Source: Anaerolineales bacterium
GTDB taxonomy: Bacteria; Chloroflexota; Anaerolineae; Anaerolineales; Villigracilaceae
DNA: 64,000 nt
Direction: 5' to 3'
Assembly (NCBI GenBank): GCA_030583925.1
Contig: CP129482.1
Location: 1,488,001 to 1,552,000 of the forward strand
The notes beneath the pieces were generated by a model. The model saw nothing but the letters and a program-made list of their open reading frames with translations, had not been told where the DNA came from and did no database searches. Both the position numbers and the translations under genes were made by a program. Numbering within the stretch: the first letter of the stretch is position 1; each line of letters opens with the position of its first letter. Shown here piece by piece: positions 32,486 to 40,077 of the stretch.

Positions 32486-33814
32486 TTATGTCACCAACAG
32501 CTTTTGTTTCGGATATTTCTCGTAGCGTTTTTCTTCCATGACGCGTTTGATTCTATCAAAGCCTTGCCAGATTTCGGCGAAGGAGGTGTAGAGGGAGGAG
32601 AAGCCGAGGCGGAGGTTGTCGGGGGCGCGGAAGTCGGGGATGACGTTCATCTCTTCGATGAGGGCGCGGTTGATGCGGTAGCCGTCGGGGTGGCGGATGG
32701 AGATGTGGGAGCCGCGCATGGCGGAGTCACGCGGGGAGCCGAGGGAAAAGCCGAAGGGGGCGAGCCAGCTGTCCGTCAGGAAAGAAGCGTAGTTCGTCAT
32801 CACAATGGATTTTTTGCGGATGGCATCCATGCCCGCTTGGAGAGTCGGTTCGAGGGCGGTTTCCATGGTGAGGAGGGAGAGCATCGGTTGCGTGCCTGCG
32901 AGGAATCGTCCCGCGCCTGCGGCGGGTTCGTAGTCGAGGTTGAAGTCGAACGGTTTGTTTTGCCCCCACCAACCCCAGATGGGCGAGGAAAGTTTTTCTT
33001 GTATTTTTTTGTTGACGTAGAGGAAGGCGGGCGAGCCTGGTCCGCCGTTGAGGTATTTGTAGGTGCAGCCGATGGCGAGGTCGGCGTTGCAGTCGTCGAG
33101 GGCGATGGGGATGGCGCCGACGGCGTGACAGAGATCCCATAACACGAGGGCGCCTTTGCTGTGGGCGAGGTCGGTGATGCGGCGCATGTCGTAGATGTAG
33201 CCGCTTTTGAAGACGACGTGCGAGAGGGTGACGAGGGCGGTGTCTTCGTTGATGGCGGTTTCGAGGGCGGCGAGGTCGGGGGTGATGTCGTTGTCGAGGG
33301 AGGCGATGCGGAGGATTTCGTATTGCGTATTGCGTTGACCCTCACCCCGTCCCTCTCCCTGAAAGGGAGAGGGGTATTCTGCGTCGAGTAAGTTTTTGAT
33401 GCCTTGAAGAATGTAAAGGTCGGATGGAAAGTTGAAGGTGTCGGTGATGATGCGTTTGCGATTTGGTTGGAGGGTGAGGGCGGCGGTGGCGAGTTTGAAG
33501 AGGTTGATGGAGGTCGTGTCGCTGACGAGGGTCTGCCCTGGCGCCGCGCCGATGAGTCTGCCGATCTTGTCGCCGACGCGGGTTGGGGCTTCCCACCAGC
33601 CTTTGTTCCAGCCGCGGATGAGGTCAGCGCCCCATTCTTGATTCACGATCTGTTTGGCGCGCTCTGCGGCGGCTTTGGGCATTCGTCCGAGCGAGTTGCC
33701 GTCGAGGTAGATGAGGTCGGGGTCGGTGATGAGGAAGAGGTCGCGGAAGGAGGCGAGGGGGTCTTGGGAGTCGAGTTGCTTTGCGAAGTCGAGGGAGGGG
33801 GAGAAGTTGTTCAT
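32486..33814 (-). CDS. kynU: Kynureninase
   Basis: 442 residues. The PLP-dependent enzyme cleaves kynurenine to anthranilate and alanine (tryptophan degradation; precursor supply for NAD in some bacteria). Evidence: YLDGNSLGRMPKAA near the N-terminus, LWDLCHAVGAIPIAL with the PLP-binding Asp, GCTYKYLNGGPGSPAFLYV with the Schiff-base Lys, and the C-terminal SHISIRHPDGYRI. Between LLDAEY and LRIASLDND the gene carries about 15 extra residues encoded by a REP-like element plus two heptamers, kept in frame. Other pathway genes are not in the window. Confidence 0.93.
   Translation of the reverse strand: MNNFSPSLDFAKQLDSQDPLASFRDLFLITDPDLIYLDGNSLGRMPKAAAERAKQIVNQEWGADLIRGWNKGWWEAPTRVGDKIGRLIGAAPGQTLVSDTTSINLFKLATAALTLQPNRKRIITDTFNFPSDLYILQGIKNLLDAEYPSPFQGEGRGEGQRNTQYEILRIASLDNDITPDLAALETAINEDTALVTLSHVVFKSGYIYDMRRITDLAHSKGALVLWDLCHAVGAIPIALDDCNADLAIGCTYKYLNGGPGSPAFLYVNKKIQEKLSSPIWGWWGQNKPFDFNLDYEPAAGAGRFLAGTQPMLSLLTMETALEPTLQAGMDAIRKKSIVMTNYASFLTDSWLAPFGFSLGSPRDSAMRGSHISIRHPDGYRINRALIEEMNVIPDFRAPDNLRLGFSSLYTSFAEIWQGFDRIKRVMEEKRYEKYPKQKLLVT
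33319..33375. repeat. Heptamers plus REP-like element inside kynU
   Basis: CGTATTG twice and CGTTGAC (33319-33339), abutting CCCTCACCCCGTCCCTCTCC with its complement GGGAGAGGGG (33337-33375). Two repeat families thus share one insertion point; the gene remains open. Confidence 0.85.
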
Positions 33815-33869
33815 GGGAAAGGATGAAGGGTGAATGTGGAAAGATGAAAGAGGAAAGATTTTACTCGAT

Positions 33870-33960
33870 AGGTGTGAGAGTTACGAGATACGAGTTGCGA
33901 GATAAAAGGTACGAGTTACGGGGTGCAAGATACTTGTTTACCTGTTTCCTTGTCTACGTG
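33870..33960. repeat. Heptamer (STRR-like) block upstream of kynU
   Basis: Degenerate units TTACGAG, ATACGAG, TTGCGAG, ATAAAAG, GTACGAG, TTACGGG, GTGCAAG, then TTTACCT, GTTTCCT. It fills most of the gap between kynU and the GMC oxidoreductase gene. Confidence 0.8.
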
Positions 33961-33976
33961 TTTACTTTTTTCATGC

Positions 33977-35602
33977 CTACTTTTTACTTTCCACTTTGCT
34001 CATCGCATACTCTGCCAGCGCGGTGATGGTGAGCGATGGATTGACTCCAGGGTTGGCAGGCATGATCGAGCCGTCAATGATGTACATCCCTTCGTAGTTG
34101 TGGACTTGGAAGTTTTCATTCACGACGCCTTCTTCGGCGTTTCGTCCCATCGGTGCGCCGCCGAGGATGTGCGCGGTAGTGGGGAGGTTGAACACGTTTT
34201 CGGTGACCGAGCCTGACGGCACACCGTTCGTGAGTTTTGCAAACGCACGCGTCACATCATGACCCGCATCCACTCGCGCGTGGATTTGGTGATCCGCATC
34301 CCGTTCGGCGACCAAGCCTCGGCGGAAGAGCGTGAGCGGACTACGTCCGATGCGGAATTTCATATGGTTGTCCACGTGTTGCATGATGAGCAGGATGGTG
34401 GCGTTGTGCGCCCAGTTCGGGAAGAGCATGAAGCGCAGGAAATCAATGGGATGGAGGACAATCCACGTGAGCGAGCGGAAAATGCGCGCGGGGACATTCG
34501 TCACATCCGAGATGAGCGGCGCGCCGAGAAAGCGCATCAACGACGAGCCATCGGGGTAGCGGACGGGTTCGACGCGCGTCGCATCGTCCGCATTGAAGAT
34601 CGAAGAGATCGAAACGCCTTGCGAATAGTTCACGTCCGAGTTGCGGGCGATCGAGCCGAGCAATGCCTCCGAGTTTGTCCGCACCATGTCGCCGAGACGC
34701 GGCGAAAGATTCGGCAATGACTTTTTCACGTCGCGCAGATTCAACAGCAGGCTCATTGTCCCGATCACGCCTGCGGAGAATATGACGTTTCTTGCAAAGA
34801 CCGTTTGATTTCGTTTGAAAAGTTTTGTGGATGAACGATAGGTGATGGCGTATCGTGCGCCGACCATAGACGATTGACCATTGACCATCCGTTGTCCATC
34901 GTCCATGGTCAATGGTCTGACATCCGTGACCTCTGCCTCCGCTACAACTTTCGCCCCATTCTTCTCAGCGAAGTATAAATAATTTTTCGGGAGCGTGTTC
35001 TTTGCGTTGTGACGACATCCCACCATGCAACCGCCGCAGTGGATGCACCCCGCGCGGACGGGTCCCTCGCCGCCGAAAAACGGATCGGGCGCAGGGACGC
35101 CTGGTTCGCCGAAGTACGCGCCCACGTCTGTTGCGCGGAACGTGTGACTCATGCCACGCGCCTCGGCGATCTGTCGGAGGACTTCATCGGGGCGCCACAA
35201 CCTCGGGTTGCGCGCCACGCCGAGCATTTTCTTCGCCGTCTCGTAGTGCGGACGCAGCGCTTCGCCCCATTTCAGATTTTGATTCCACGCGGGCGTCCCA
35301 AACGTTTCATCGGTCGGAACTTCGAGCACGTTGGCGTACCCCAAACTCCCGCCGCCGACTCCCGCTCCATGCAAGACCATCACGCCTTTGAGGATGCTGA
35401 TCTGCAATATTCCATGTGCGCGTAACGCGGGAAGCCAGAGATATTTCCAGAACTGCCAATTGGTCTTGGCGAAATCCTTGTCTTCGTATCGTTTGCCTTT
35501 TTCGATTACAAGGATCGAGTAGCCTTTTTCGGTTAATCTCATTGCCGAAACACTTCCCCCGAAACCTGAACCGATGATGACGAAGTCAAAGGTGTCAGCC
35601 AT
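33977..35602 (-). CDS. GMC/cholesterol-oxidase-like FAD oxidoreductase
   Basis: 541 residues. The N-terminal FAD Rossmann motif IIGSGFGGSVSAMRL and IEKGKRY, a ferredoxin-like cysteine-containing CIHCGGCMVGCRHNAKNTL, and C-terminal AHILGGAPMGRNAEEGVV with NPSLTITALAEYAM match GMC oxidoreductases of the cholesterol oxidase branch, which oxidise alcohols. The substrate is unknown. An in-frame insert TMDDGQRMVNGQSSM comes from heptamer repeats (34862-34917). The start overlaps the stop of the four-helix-bundle gene as TGATG, so translation is coupled. Confidence 0.85.
   Translation of the reverse strand: MADTFDFVIIGSGFGGSVSAMRLTEKGYSILVIEKGKRYEDKDFAKTNWQFWKYLWLPALRAHGILQISILKGVMVLHGAGVGGGSLGYANVLEVPTDETFGTPAWNQNLKWGEALRPHYETAKKMLGVARNPRLWRPDEVLRQIAEARGMSHTFRATDVGAYFGEPGVPAPDPFFGGEGPVRAGCIHCGGCMVGCRHNAKNTLPKNYLYFAEKNGAKVVAEAEVTDVRPLTMDDGQRMVNGQSSMVGARYAITYRSSTKLFKRNQTVFARNVIFSAGVIGTMSLLLNLRDVKKSLPNLSPRLGDMVRTNSEALLGSIARNSDVNYSQGVSISSIFNADDATRVEPVRYPDGSSLMRFLGAPLISDVTNVPARIFRSLTWIVLHPIDFLRFMLFPNWAHNATILLIMQHVDNHMKFRIGRSPLTLFRRGLVAERDADHQIHARVDAGHDVTRAFAKLTNGVPSGSVTENVFNLPTTAHILGGAPMGRNAEEGVVNENFQVHNYEGMYIIDGSIMPANPGVNPSLTITALAEYAMSKVESKK
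34862..34917. repeat. Eight heptamer units with an internal inverted repeat inside the GMC gene
   Basis: Units GACCATA, GACGATT, GACCATT, GACCATC, CGTTGTC, CATCGTC, CATGGTC, AATGGTC. GACCATTGACCAT is matched exactly by its complement ATGGTCAATGGTC 13 bp further on, so the block is itself a hairpin. Confidence 0.88.
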
Positions 35603-35613
35603 CAGCGCTCAGC
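35589..35613. repeat. Short heptamer tract at the end of the four-helix gene
   Basis: GTCAGCC, ATCAGCG, CTCAGCT. It covers the last codons of the four-helix gene and the first of the GMC gene. Related units recur on the far side of the four-helix gene. Confidence 0.6.
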
Positions 35614-35961
35614 TCGAAGTGTTTTGAGAAGCGAGGCGAGCATACGCTTGACCTCCTCGACATCCTGGTGAAGTTTTTCGTAAGTTACTTTTGGGAGAAA
35701 TTCCAGATCGCGGGCAAGGATGAGTTGGTATTCCGTTTCGCTTGCCGAACCCATTGCAATTTGCAGAAAACGAGCAAAATCGGCATCGGTGTTTCGTCCG
35801 CAGCCCTCTGCGATATTTGTTGGAATAGACATACTCGCGCGGCGGATTTGTGAGGTTAACCCGTAAAGTTCTTCTTTCGGAAATTCCTTCGTTGCCTTAT
35901 AAACAGCCAAAGCCAATAAATGAGATTTTTCCCACACTTTGAGTTGACGGAAGTCTTTCAT
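35602..35961 (-). CDS. Four-helix-bundle protein (S23/TIGR02436 family), copy 1
   Basis: 119 residues. FRQLKVWEKSHLLALAVYKAT, LTSQIRRASMSIPTNIAEGCGR and SASETEYQLILARDL are the hallmarks of the family first seen as ORFs in 23S rRNA intervening sequences and also as Avd in retroelements. No catalytic site is known; these proteins form pentameric barrels that bind nucleic acid. The gene is flanked on both sides by heptamer blocks (35589-35613 and 35975-36053). TATAAT (35968-35973) lies 6 nt before the ATG. It is coupled to the GMC oxidoreductase gene by a TGATG overlap. Confidence 0.9.
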   Translation of the reverse strand: MKDFRQLKVWEKSHLLALAVYKATKEFPKEELYGLTSQIRRASMSIPTNIAEGCGRNTDADFARFLQIAMGSASETEYQLILARDLEFLPKVTYEKLHQDVEEVKRMLASLLKTLRAER

Positions 35962-35967
35962 CCTTCA

Positions 35968-35973
35968 ATTATA
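35968..35973 (-). promoter_or_regulatory. -10 box placed for a leaderless transcript
   Basis: TATAAT on the minus strand, 6 nt before the ATG at 35961. Confidence 0.4.
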
Positions 35974-35974
35974 A

Positions 35975-36053
35975 GCGGTCAGTGGTTAGCGTTCAGCCTT
36001 CAGCAGTCAGCGCTCGGCTTTTGACTGAAGGCTGATAACTGATCGCTGAGAGC
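35975..36053. repeat. Heptamer block with hairpin upstream of four-helix gene
   Basis: Units GGTCAGT, GGTTAGC, GTTCAGC, CTTCAGC, AGTCAGC, GCTCGGC, then TGAAGGC, TGATAAC, TGATCGC, TGAGAGC. The first group is roughly complementary to the second (CAGCCTTCAG with CTGAAGGCTG). Confidence 0.8.
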
Positions 36054-36107
36054 TTTTACCGAAACGGACACACATTCTCAGGTTTGTAAATCTTCGCTTG
36101 CGCGCCG

Positions 36108-36190
36108 TGATAACCTCCAGTCTCAAATCTCCAGCTCCCAATTCTCCAATTCTCTAATCCTCCACTCCTCAATTACCATTTACCAATTAC
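36108..36190. repeat. Heptamer/octamer block at the der 3' end
   Basis: CTCCAGT, CTCAAAT, CTCCAGC, TCCCAAT, then 8-nt TCTCCAAT/TCTCTAAT units and ACCATTT, ACCAATT. It runs up to the der stop codon; nothing else was recognised between 36054 and 36107. Confidence 0.75.
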
Positions 36191-37554
36191 TCGCGTCTCC
36201 CCTTCGTCACAATCCGTATCGGCGTGCCCAAGAATCCATACTCCTCACGGATTTGATTCTCCAAATACCTCAAATACGTGAAGTGCATCAACTTGGGATC
36301 GTTGACGTAGATCATAAACGTCGGCGGGTCGGAGCGGACTTGCGTGCCGTAGAACATTTTCAGTTGTCGTCCCGCGTGGGAGGGATGCGCGTGCGCGTCC
36401 TGCGCTTTGTGAATCACTGCGTTGATCTTGGATGTCGTCAATCTCGCAAGCCGTTCCTCTTGCACACGCAATGCCATCGGCAAAACTTGTTCCACACGTT
36501 GACCCGTCTTCGCCGAGATGAACAACAGCGGGACGTAATCCATGAAATTCAAGTCGGAGCGAATCTTGCGCGTGTACTCGTCCATTGTGTACGCGTCTTT
36601 GTCCACCGCGTCCCATTTGTTGACAATCACCACGCACGACTTCCATTGCTCAAGGATAAAGCCAGCGATGTGCGCGTCCTGCGAGGTGATACCCGTCGTC
36701 GCGTCGATCATCAACAGCGCCACGTCGGCGCGCTCGATGGCTTTGAACGAGCGCAACACGCTGAACTGCTCCACGCCCGGCTCGATCTTTCCGCGCCGAC
36801 GGATGCCCGCCGTGTCGATCAACGTCACTTCCAAATCGTTCACTTGGATCTTCGTGTCGGTCGCGTCGCGCGTCGTGCCGGGAATTGGACTCACGATGGC
36901 GCGTTCCTCGCCGACCAACTTGTTCAGCAAACTGGATTTCCCCGCGTTCGGCTTGCCGACGATGGCGATCTTGACGCTCTCATCCTCTTCGCCCGCTTCT
37001 TCCTCAGGGAAAGCTGACACTAACACGTCGAGCAGATCGCCCGTGTCGCTTCCGTGCACGGCGGAGACCGGGTGAGGGTCGCCCAGCCCCAACTCGTAGA
37101 ATTGACCCGCCGCCTCCCGCGTCTCGCGCGACTCGCATTTGTTCACCACAACGAGGATCGGAGGATAGAACGAGCCATCCTCCAATTTTTTTTGCGAACG
37201 GCGGAGGATGTTCGCCACTTCGATGTCGGGCGCGGTGACACCCGCTTGCCCATCCGTCACGAACAAGACAACATCCGCTTCATTGATCGCTACTTGAGCC
37301 TGCGACTTGATCTCTCCAATAAAATCCGCCGAGCCGATGGAGAGCGGAGTTTTGCCGCCGTGAGTTGGGTCAATGCCGCCCGTGTCAACCACGTGAAAAG
37401 CGCGTCCGTTCCATTCGGCTTCGCCAAAGAGACGGTCGCGCGTGGTGCCGGGCGTATCATCCACGATCGCCATGCGTTCACCGACGAGACGGTTGAATAA
37501 AGTTGATTTGCCGACGTTGGGTCTGCCAACGAGCGCGACGATGGGTTTGGGCAT
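36187..37554 (-). CDS. der: Ribosome-assembly GTPase Der (EngA)
   Basis: 455 residues, normal length. Two tandem GTPase domains: G1 GRPNVGKSTLFN with DTPGTTRD and DTGG; then GKPNAGKSSLLN with PGTTRD, DTAGIRRRG and NKWD. A C-terminal KH-like domain (about 355-455) completes the family architecture. Der acts in 50S subunit maturation. It has no clear ribosome binding site; the region just before the start codon is a heptamer block (37555-37640). Confidence 0.96.
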   Translation of the reverse strand: MPKPIVALVGRPNVGKSTLFNRLVGERMAIVDDTPGTTRDRLFGEAEWNGRAFHVVDTGGIDPTHGGKTPLSIGSADFIGEIKSQAQVAINEADVVLFVTDGQAGVTAPDIEVANILRRSQKKLEDGSFYPPILVVVNKCESRETREAAGQFYELGLGDPHPVSAVHGSDTGDLLDVLVSAFPEEEAGEEDESVKIAIVGKPNAGKSSLLNKLVGEERAIVSPIPGTTRDATDTKIQVNDLEVTLIDTAGIRRRGKIEPGVEQFSVLRSFKAIERADVALLMIDATTGITSQDAHIAGFILEQWKSCVVIVNKWDAVDKDAYTMDEYTRKIRSDLNFMDYVPLLFISAKTGQRVEQVLPMALRVQEERLARLTTSKINAVIHKAQDAHAHPSHAGRQLKMFYGTQVRSDPPTFMIYVNDPKLMHFTYLRYLENQIREEYGFLGTPIRIVTKGRRE

Positions 37555-37640
37555 TTACGATTTCCGATTTTCGATTGAAGATTTACGATTGACGATTTTA
37601 GCAAGTAACTTATCACTGATTACTGATCACTTCTCACTGC
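37555..37640. repeat. Heptamer block between cdaR and der
   Basis: ATTTACG, ATTTCCG, ATTTTCG, ATTGAAG, ATTTACG, ATTGACG, ATTTTAG, then TCACTGA, TTACTGA, TCACTTC, TCACTGC. It fills the whole spacer. Confidence 0.85.
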
Positions 37641-37654
37641 TCACCAAACACCGG

Positions 37655-38890
37655 CTACGGATTTGGCGTTGATGTGCCTGGCAGGGCTAAGGTCACTTCA
37701 ATGGTGCCGGGCAAAATAGACTCAACCACGATGTTTTCAACCAAGACCTCAACCGTCGGCGTGAGTTGGTAGGTGCCTGCTCCAAGATCGGTTACGCTGA
37801 CCTTAACGATAATATCCTGCGGCGTCAGTGCTTCGAGCAGGGGCAAAGGACCCGAGACGATCACATCCACCGTTTGCGGTGCGACGATCGCGGCTAAACC
37901 TTCGGGCAAGCCGGTCACGTTGATGGGTTGATTCGAAAGGGTGATGCTGGTCTGAATTGGCGAGATGCCCACCTGCACCTCAACTGTCTGCGCGCCGACA
38001 ATAGTGATATTCGGCGGAAGATTCAATGCCAACCGCGTCGAGATATCTTCTTTCTCATCTTGCAGGTCGAGCGGTTGCGTTTCGACCACACCGGGTAGCG
38101 CATTGACCAACGCCGGATCGGAAGCGAAAACAGTGATCACCGGCGGAAAGACAGAAATATTTTCAAGCCGATATCCCGCCGCGATCTGTCCGCTGACAAC
38201 GACTTTGACCGCCACGTCACGGAACCCGCCTTGCTGGCTGACCGGTATCGTCACTCGGACCGATAAGGGGTTCACTGTCAATCCAGCCACGATCGAGTTC
38301 TCTGCATCGAGAATTTGCAGTGGAACAGTTTGGTCTATGTTCTCGCGCGCGCCCGCGAAGCTGACGAGAACGCGGGCTTTTTCCGCTTGCTCGACGATCG
38401 ACTCGGGACCCGAAACGATCACAGTCTGAGCGTCCATGGTGGCTTTGCCCGCTTGATATCCAACCGCCGTTTCGCCTCGGAGCGAAAGGTCTATCGGAAG
38501 TGTGACCGAAGCCAAGCGTTCCAGCGTCACAGAAACAGAAGTGGGGCTGGAAAGAACGATCTGCGTTGGTCGGGTGGAAATTTGGATCCGAATCTCTTTT
38601 TCGTGAACGCCCGCGCTCATGTTGGAAAGATCCAAGATGGCGCGCACCGAACTTCCCTGTGCGGTCAGTTGCTCCCACACCGAACGCGGCGCGCGCAGAG
38701 TGACTTCGATGGACGAGGGGATTTCGCTTGTGATGACGAGCGACGGATCCTGTCCGACGATTTCAAGCGGCACCGCGATCGGCGAGCGGATCTCGCCCGG
38801 GTCGGCGGCGGTGACGGCGGAGATCCACACCGCGACCGCAAGGATGAGGGCAAGCAACATGGATCGAAAGTTCGAGGCAAACCAGCGCAT
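37655..38890 (-). CDS. cdaR: YbbR-domain protein (CdaA regulator CdaR-like)
   Basis: 411 residues. An N-terminal membrane anchor (about residues 8-28) is followed by four YbbR-type beta domains, visible as repeating units of the form (L)PVxVxVxxxxGxxxxxxxVxPxxVxVxGP. The C-terminus is Pro/Thr rich. In other bacteria this protein sits beside the diadenylate cyclase CdaA and controls its activity from the outside of the membrane. Here it lies 34 bp downstream of cdaA, the same arrangement. Confidence 0.88.
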   Translation of the reverse strand: MRWFASNFRSMLLALILAVAVWISAVTAADPGEIRSPIAVPLEIVGQDPSLVITSEIPSSIEVTLRAPRSVWEQLTAQGSSVRAILDLSNMSAGVHEKEIRIQISTRPTQIVLSSPTSVSVTLERLASVTLPIDLSLRGETAVGYQAGKATMDAQTVIVSGPESIVEQAEKARVLVSFAGARENIDQTVPLQILDAENSIVAGLTVNPLSVRVTIPVSQQGGFRDVAVKVVVSGQIAAGYRLENISVFPPVITVFASDPALVNALPGVVETQPLDLQDEKEDISTRLALNLPPNITIVGAQTVEVQVGISPIQTSITLSNQPINVTGLPEGLAAIVAPQTVDVIVSGPLPLLEALTPQDIIVKVSVTDLGAGTYQLTPTVEVLVENIVVESILPGTIEVTLALPGTSTPNP

Positions 38891-38924
38891 GTTATTTCGT
38901 AGGGCGAGACTTCAGAGCCTCGCT

Positions 38925-39791
38925 CTACGTGTCATCCTTTCGGAACAAATTTGGAAAAAAACGCTGGAACCACACCTTGCGCGGCGTGGTATTCGACGTT
39001 TGATAGAACGCGATCAAGATATTTTCGAGTCGCTCTGGGTCAATGCGGCGGATCATGCGTCCCGCGTGCGAGATCGAGATCGAGCCGCTTTGCTCTGAAA
39101 CTACAATGGAAACCGCATCGCTCACTTCAGAGGCGCCGAGCGCGGCGCGGTGACGTAAGCCCATTTGGCGTTCGGGGTTGCGGTTGAGGATTCCGCTGGC
39201 TGAAAGCGGCATCACGCACGCCGCCGCGATCACCCTCCCATCGGCGATGATGACCGCCCCGTCGTGAAGAGGCGTATCGGGATAGAAAATTTGCAACAGC
39301 AGTTCAGGCGTCACTTGCGCATTGAGTTGCACGCCTGTTTCGATATACTGTTCGAGATGGTCGCTGCGCTGCATCACGATTAGCGCTCCGTGTTGCCGCG
39401 CGGAAAGTCGCCGAGCCGCCTCTACGACGGCGTGGATCACTTTGAGAATGTCGGTCTGCGGCGTAGGGTTGACGTGGGTGAACGTCCCTGCGCGCCCCAG
39501 CCGTTCGAGCGCTCGGCGGATCTCCGGCGCAAAAACAACCGGAATGGCAAGCAGAAGCGCGGGCAAAGTGTTCTGCACCAGCCACGAAAATGCCGGCAAG
39601 TCGAACAGCGAAGTGAGCAAGATCAGCGCGACGATGAAAAAAATCGCGCCTCGCAGCAGGACCATCGCTTGTGTATCGCGCAGCGTGTAAAGCAAGGCGA
39701 AGAAGATCAGTGCGACAAGAAAAATATCGAGGAGGCTCAGCCAATTGAGACGCTGGAAAATGAAGAAAACATTATCGAGAAAGTTCGCCAT
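38925..39791 (-). CDS. cdaA: Diadenylate cyclase CdaA
   Basis: 288 residues. Three transmembrane helices (within residues 1-85) precede the DAC domain, with LHDGAVIIADGRV (the DGA motif) and GLRHRAALGASEVSDAVSIVVSEQSG (the RHR motif). Both motifs are intact, so it should make c-di-AMP, a messenger for osmolyte and wall homeostasis. The ATG at 39791 lies 7 nt after TACACT (39799-39804), so the mRNA may be leaderless. Promoter-proximal gene of the cdaA-cdaR pair. Confidence 0.95.
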   Translation of the reverse strand: MANFLDNVFFIFQRLNWLSLLDIFLVALIFFALLYTLRDTQAMVLLRGAIFFIVALILLTSLFDLPAFSWLVQNTLPALLLAIPVVFAPEIRRALERLGRAGTFTHVNPTPQTDILKVIHAVVEAARRLSARQHGALIVMQRSDHLEQYIETGVQLNAQVTPELLLQIFYPDTPLHDGAVIIADGRVIAAACVMPLSASGILNRNPERQMGLRHRAALGASEVSDAVSIVVSEQSGSISISHAGRMIRRIDPERLENILIAFYQTSNTTPRKVWFQRFFPNLFRKDDT

Positions 39792-39798
39792 CCCTGAA

Positions 39799-39804
39799 AG
39801 TGTA
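39799..39804 (-). promoter_or_regulatory. -10 box placed for a leaderless transcript
   Basis: TACACT on the minus strand, 7 nt before the cdaA ATG. The rest of the gap 39805-40077 shows only a short heptamer-like tract (about 39808-39832) and no recognisable gene. Confidence 0.35.
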
Positions 39805-40077
39805 ATTGGTATTTGAGGATTGGTAAATGGTGAATGCGCGCTGTGGACGGCTTTCTCATCGTCGTCTCACCGGCGGGTAATTTTGGAGCGCAAATATCGC
39901 AAAAAGGCGGATTTTCATTCGTTGCCTTTGCCCCATTCGCAGATTCCCGCTGAGGTTTTTCTACCATGAAATGGTGGGATATCATCCCGCCTCACGAGAT
40001 CATCACTTGCTTTTCGCCATCGCCAATTCTGTCTCCCCCAGAAAGCTACAAAGTTCCAATGTTCGATTTACGGCTGT

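Noticed and set aside
32486-33826. Long open frames on the plus strand across kynU
   Set aside because: They are shadows produced by the GC-rich codon use of kynU; the minus-strand frame carries all kynureninase motifs.
35602-35961. Possible diversity-generating retroelement, because Avd belongs to the four-helix-bundle family
   Set aside because: No reverse transcriptase, template repeat or variable repeat lies near either four-helix-bundle gene in the window.
37555-37640. Structured RNA between cdaR and der
   Set aside because: The whole spacer is accounted for by 7-nt units; no additional conserved fold is apparent.
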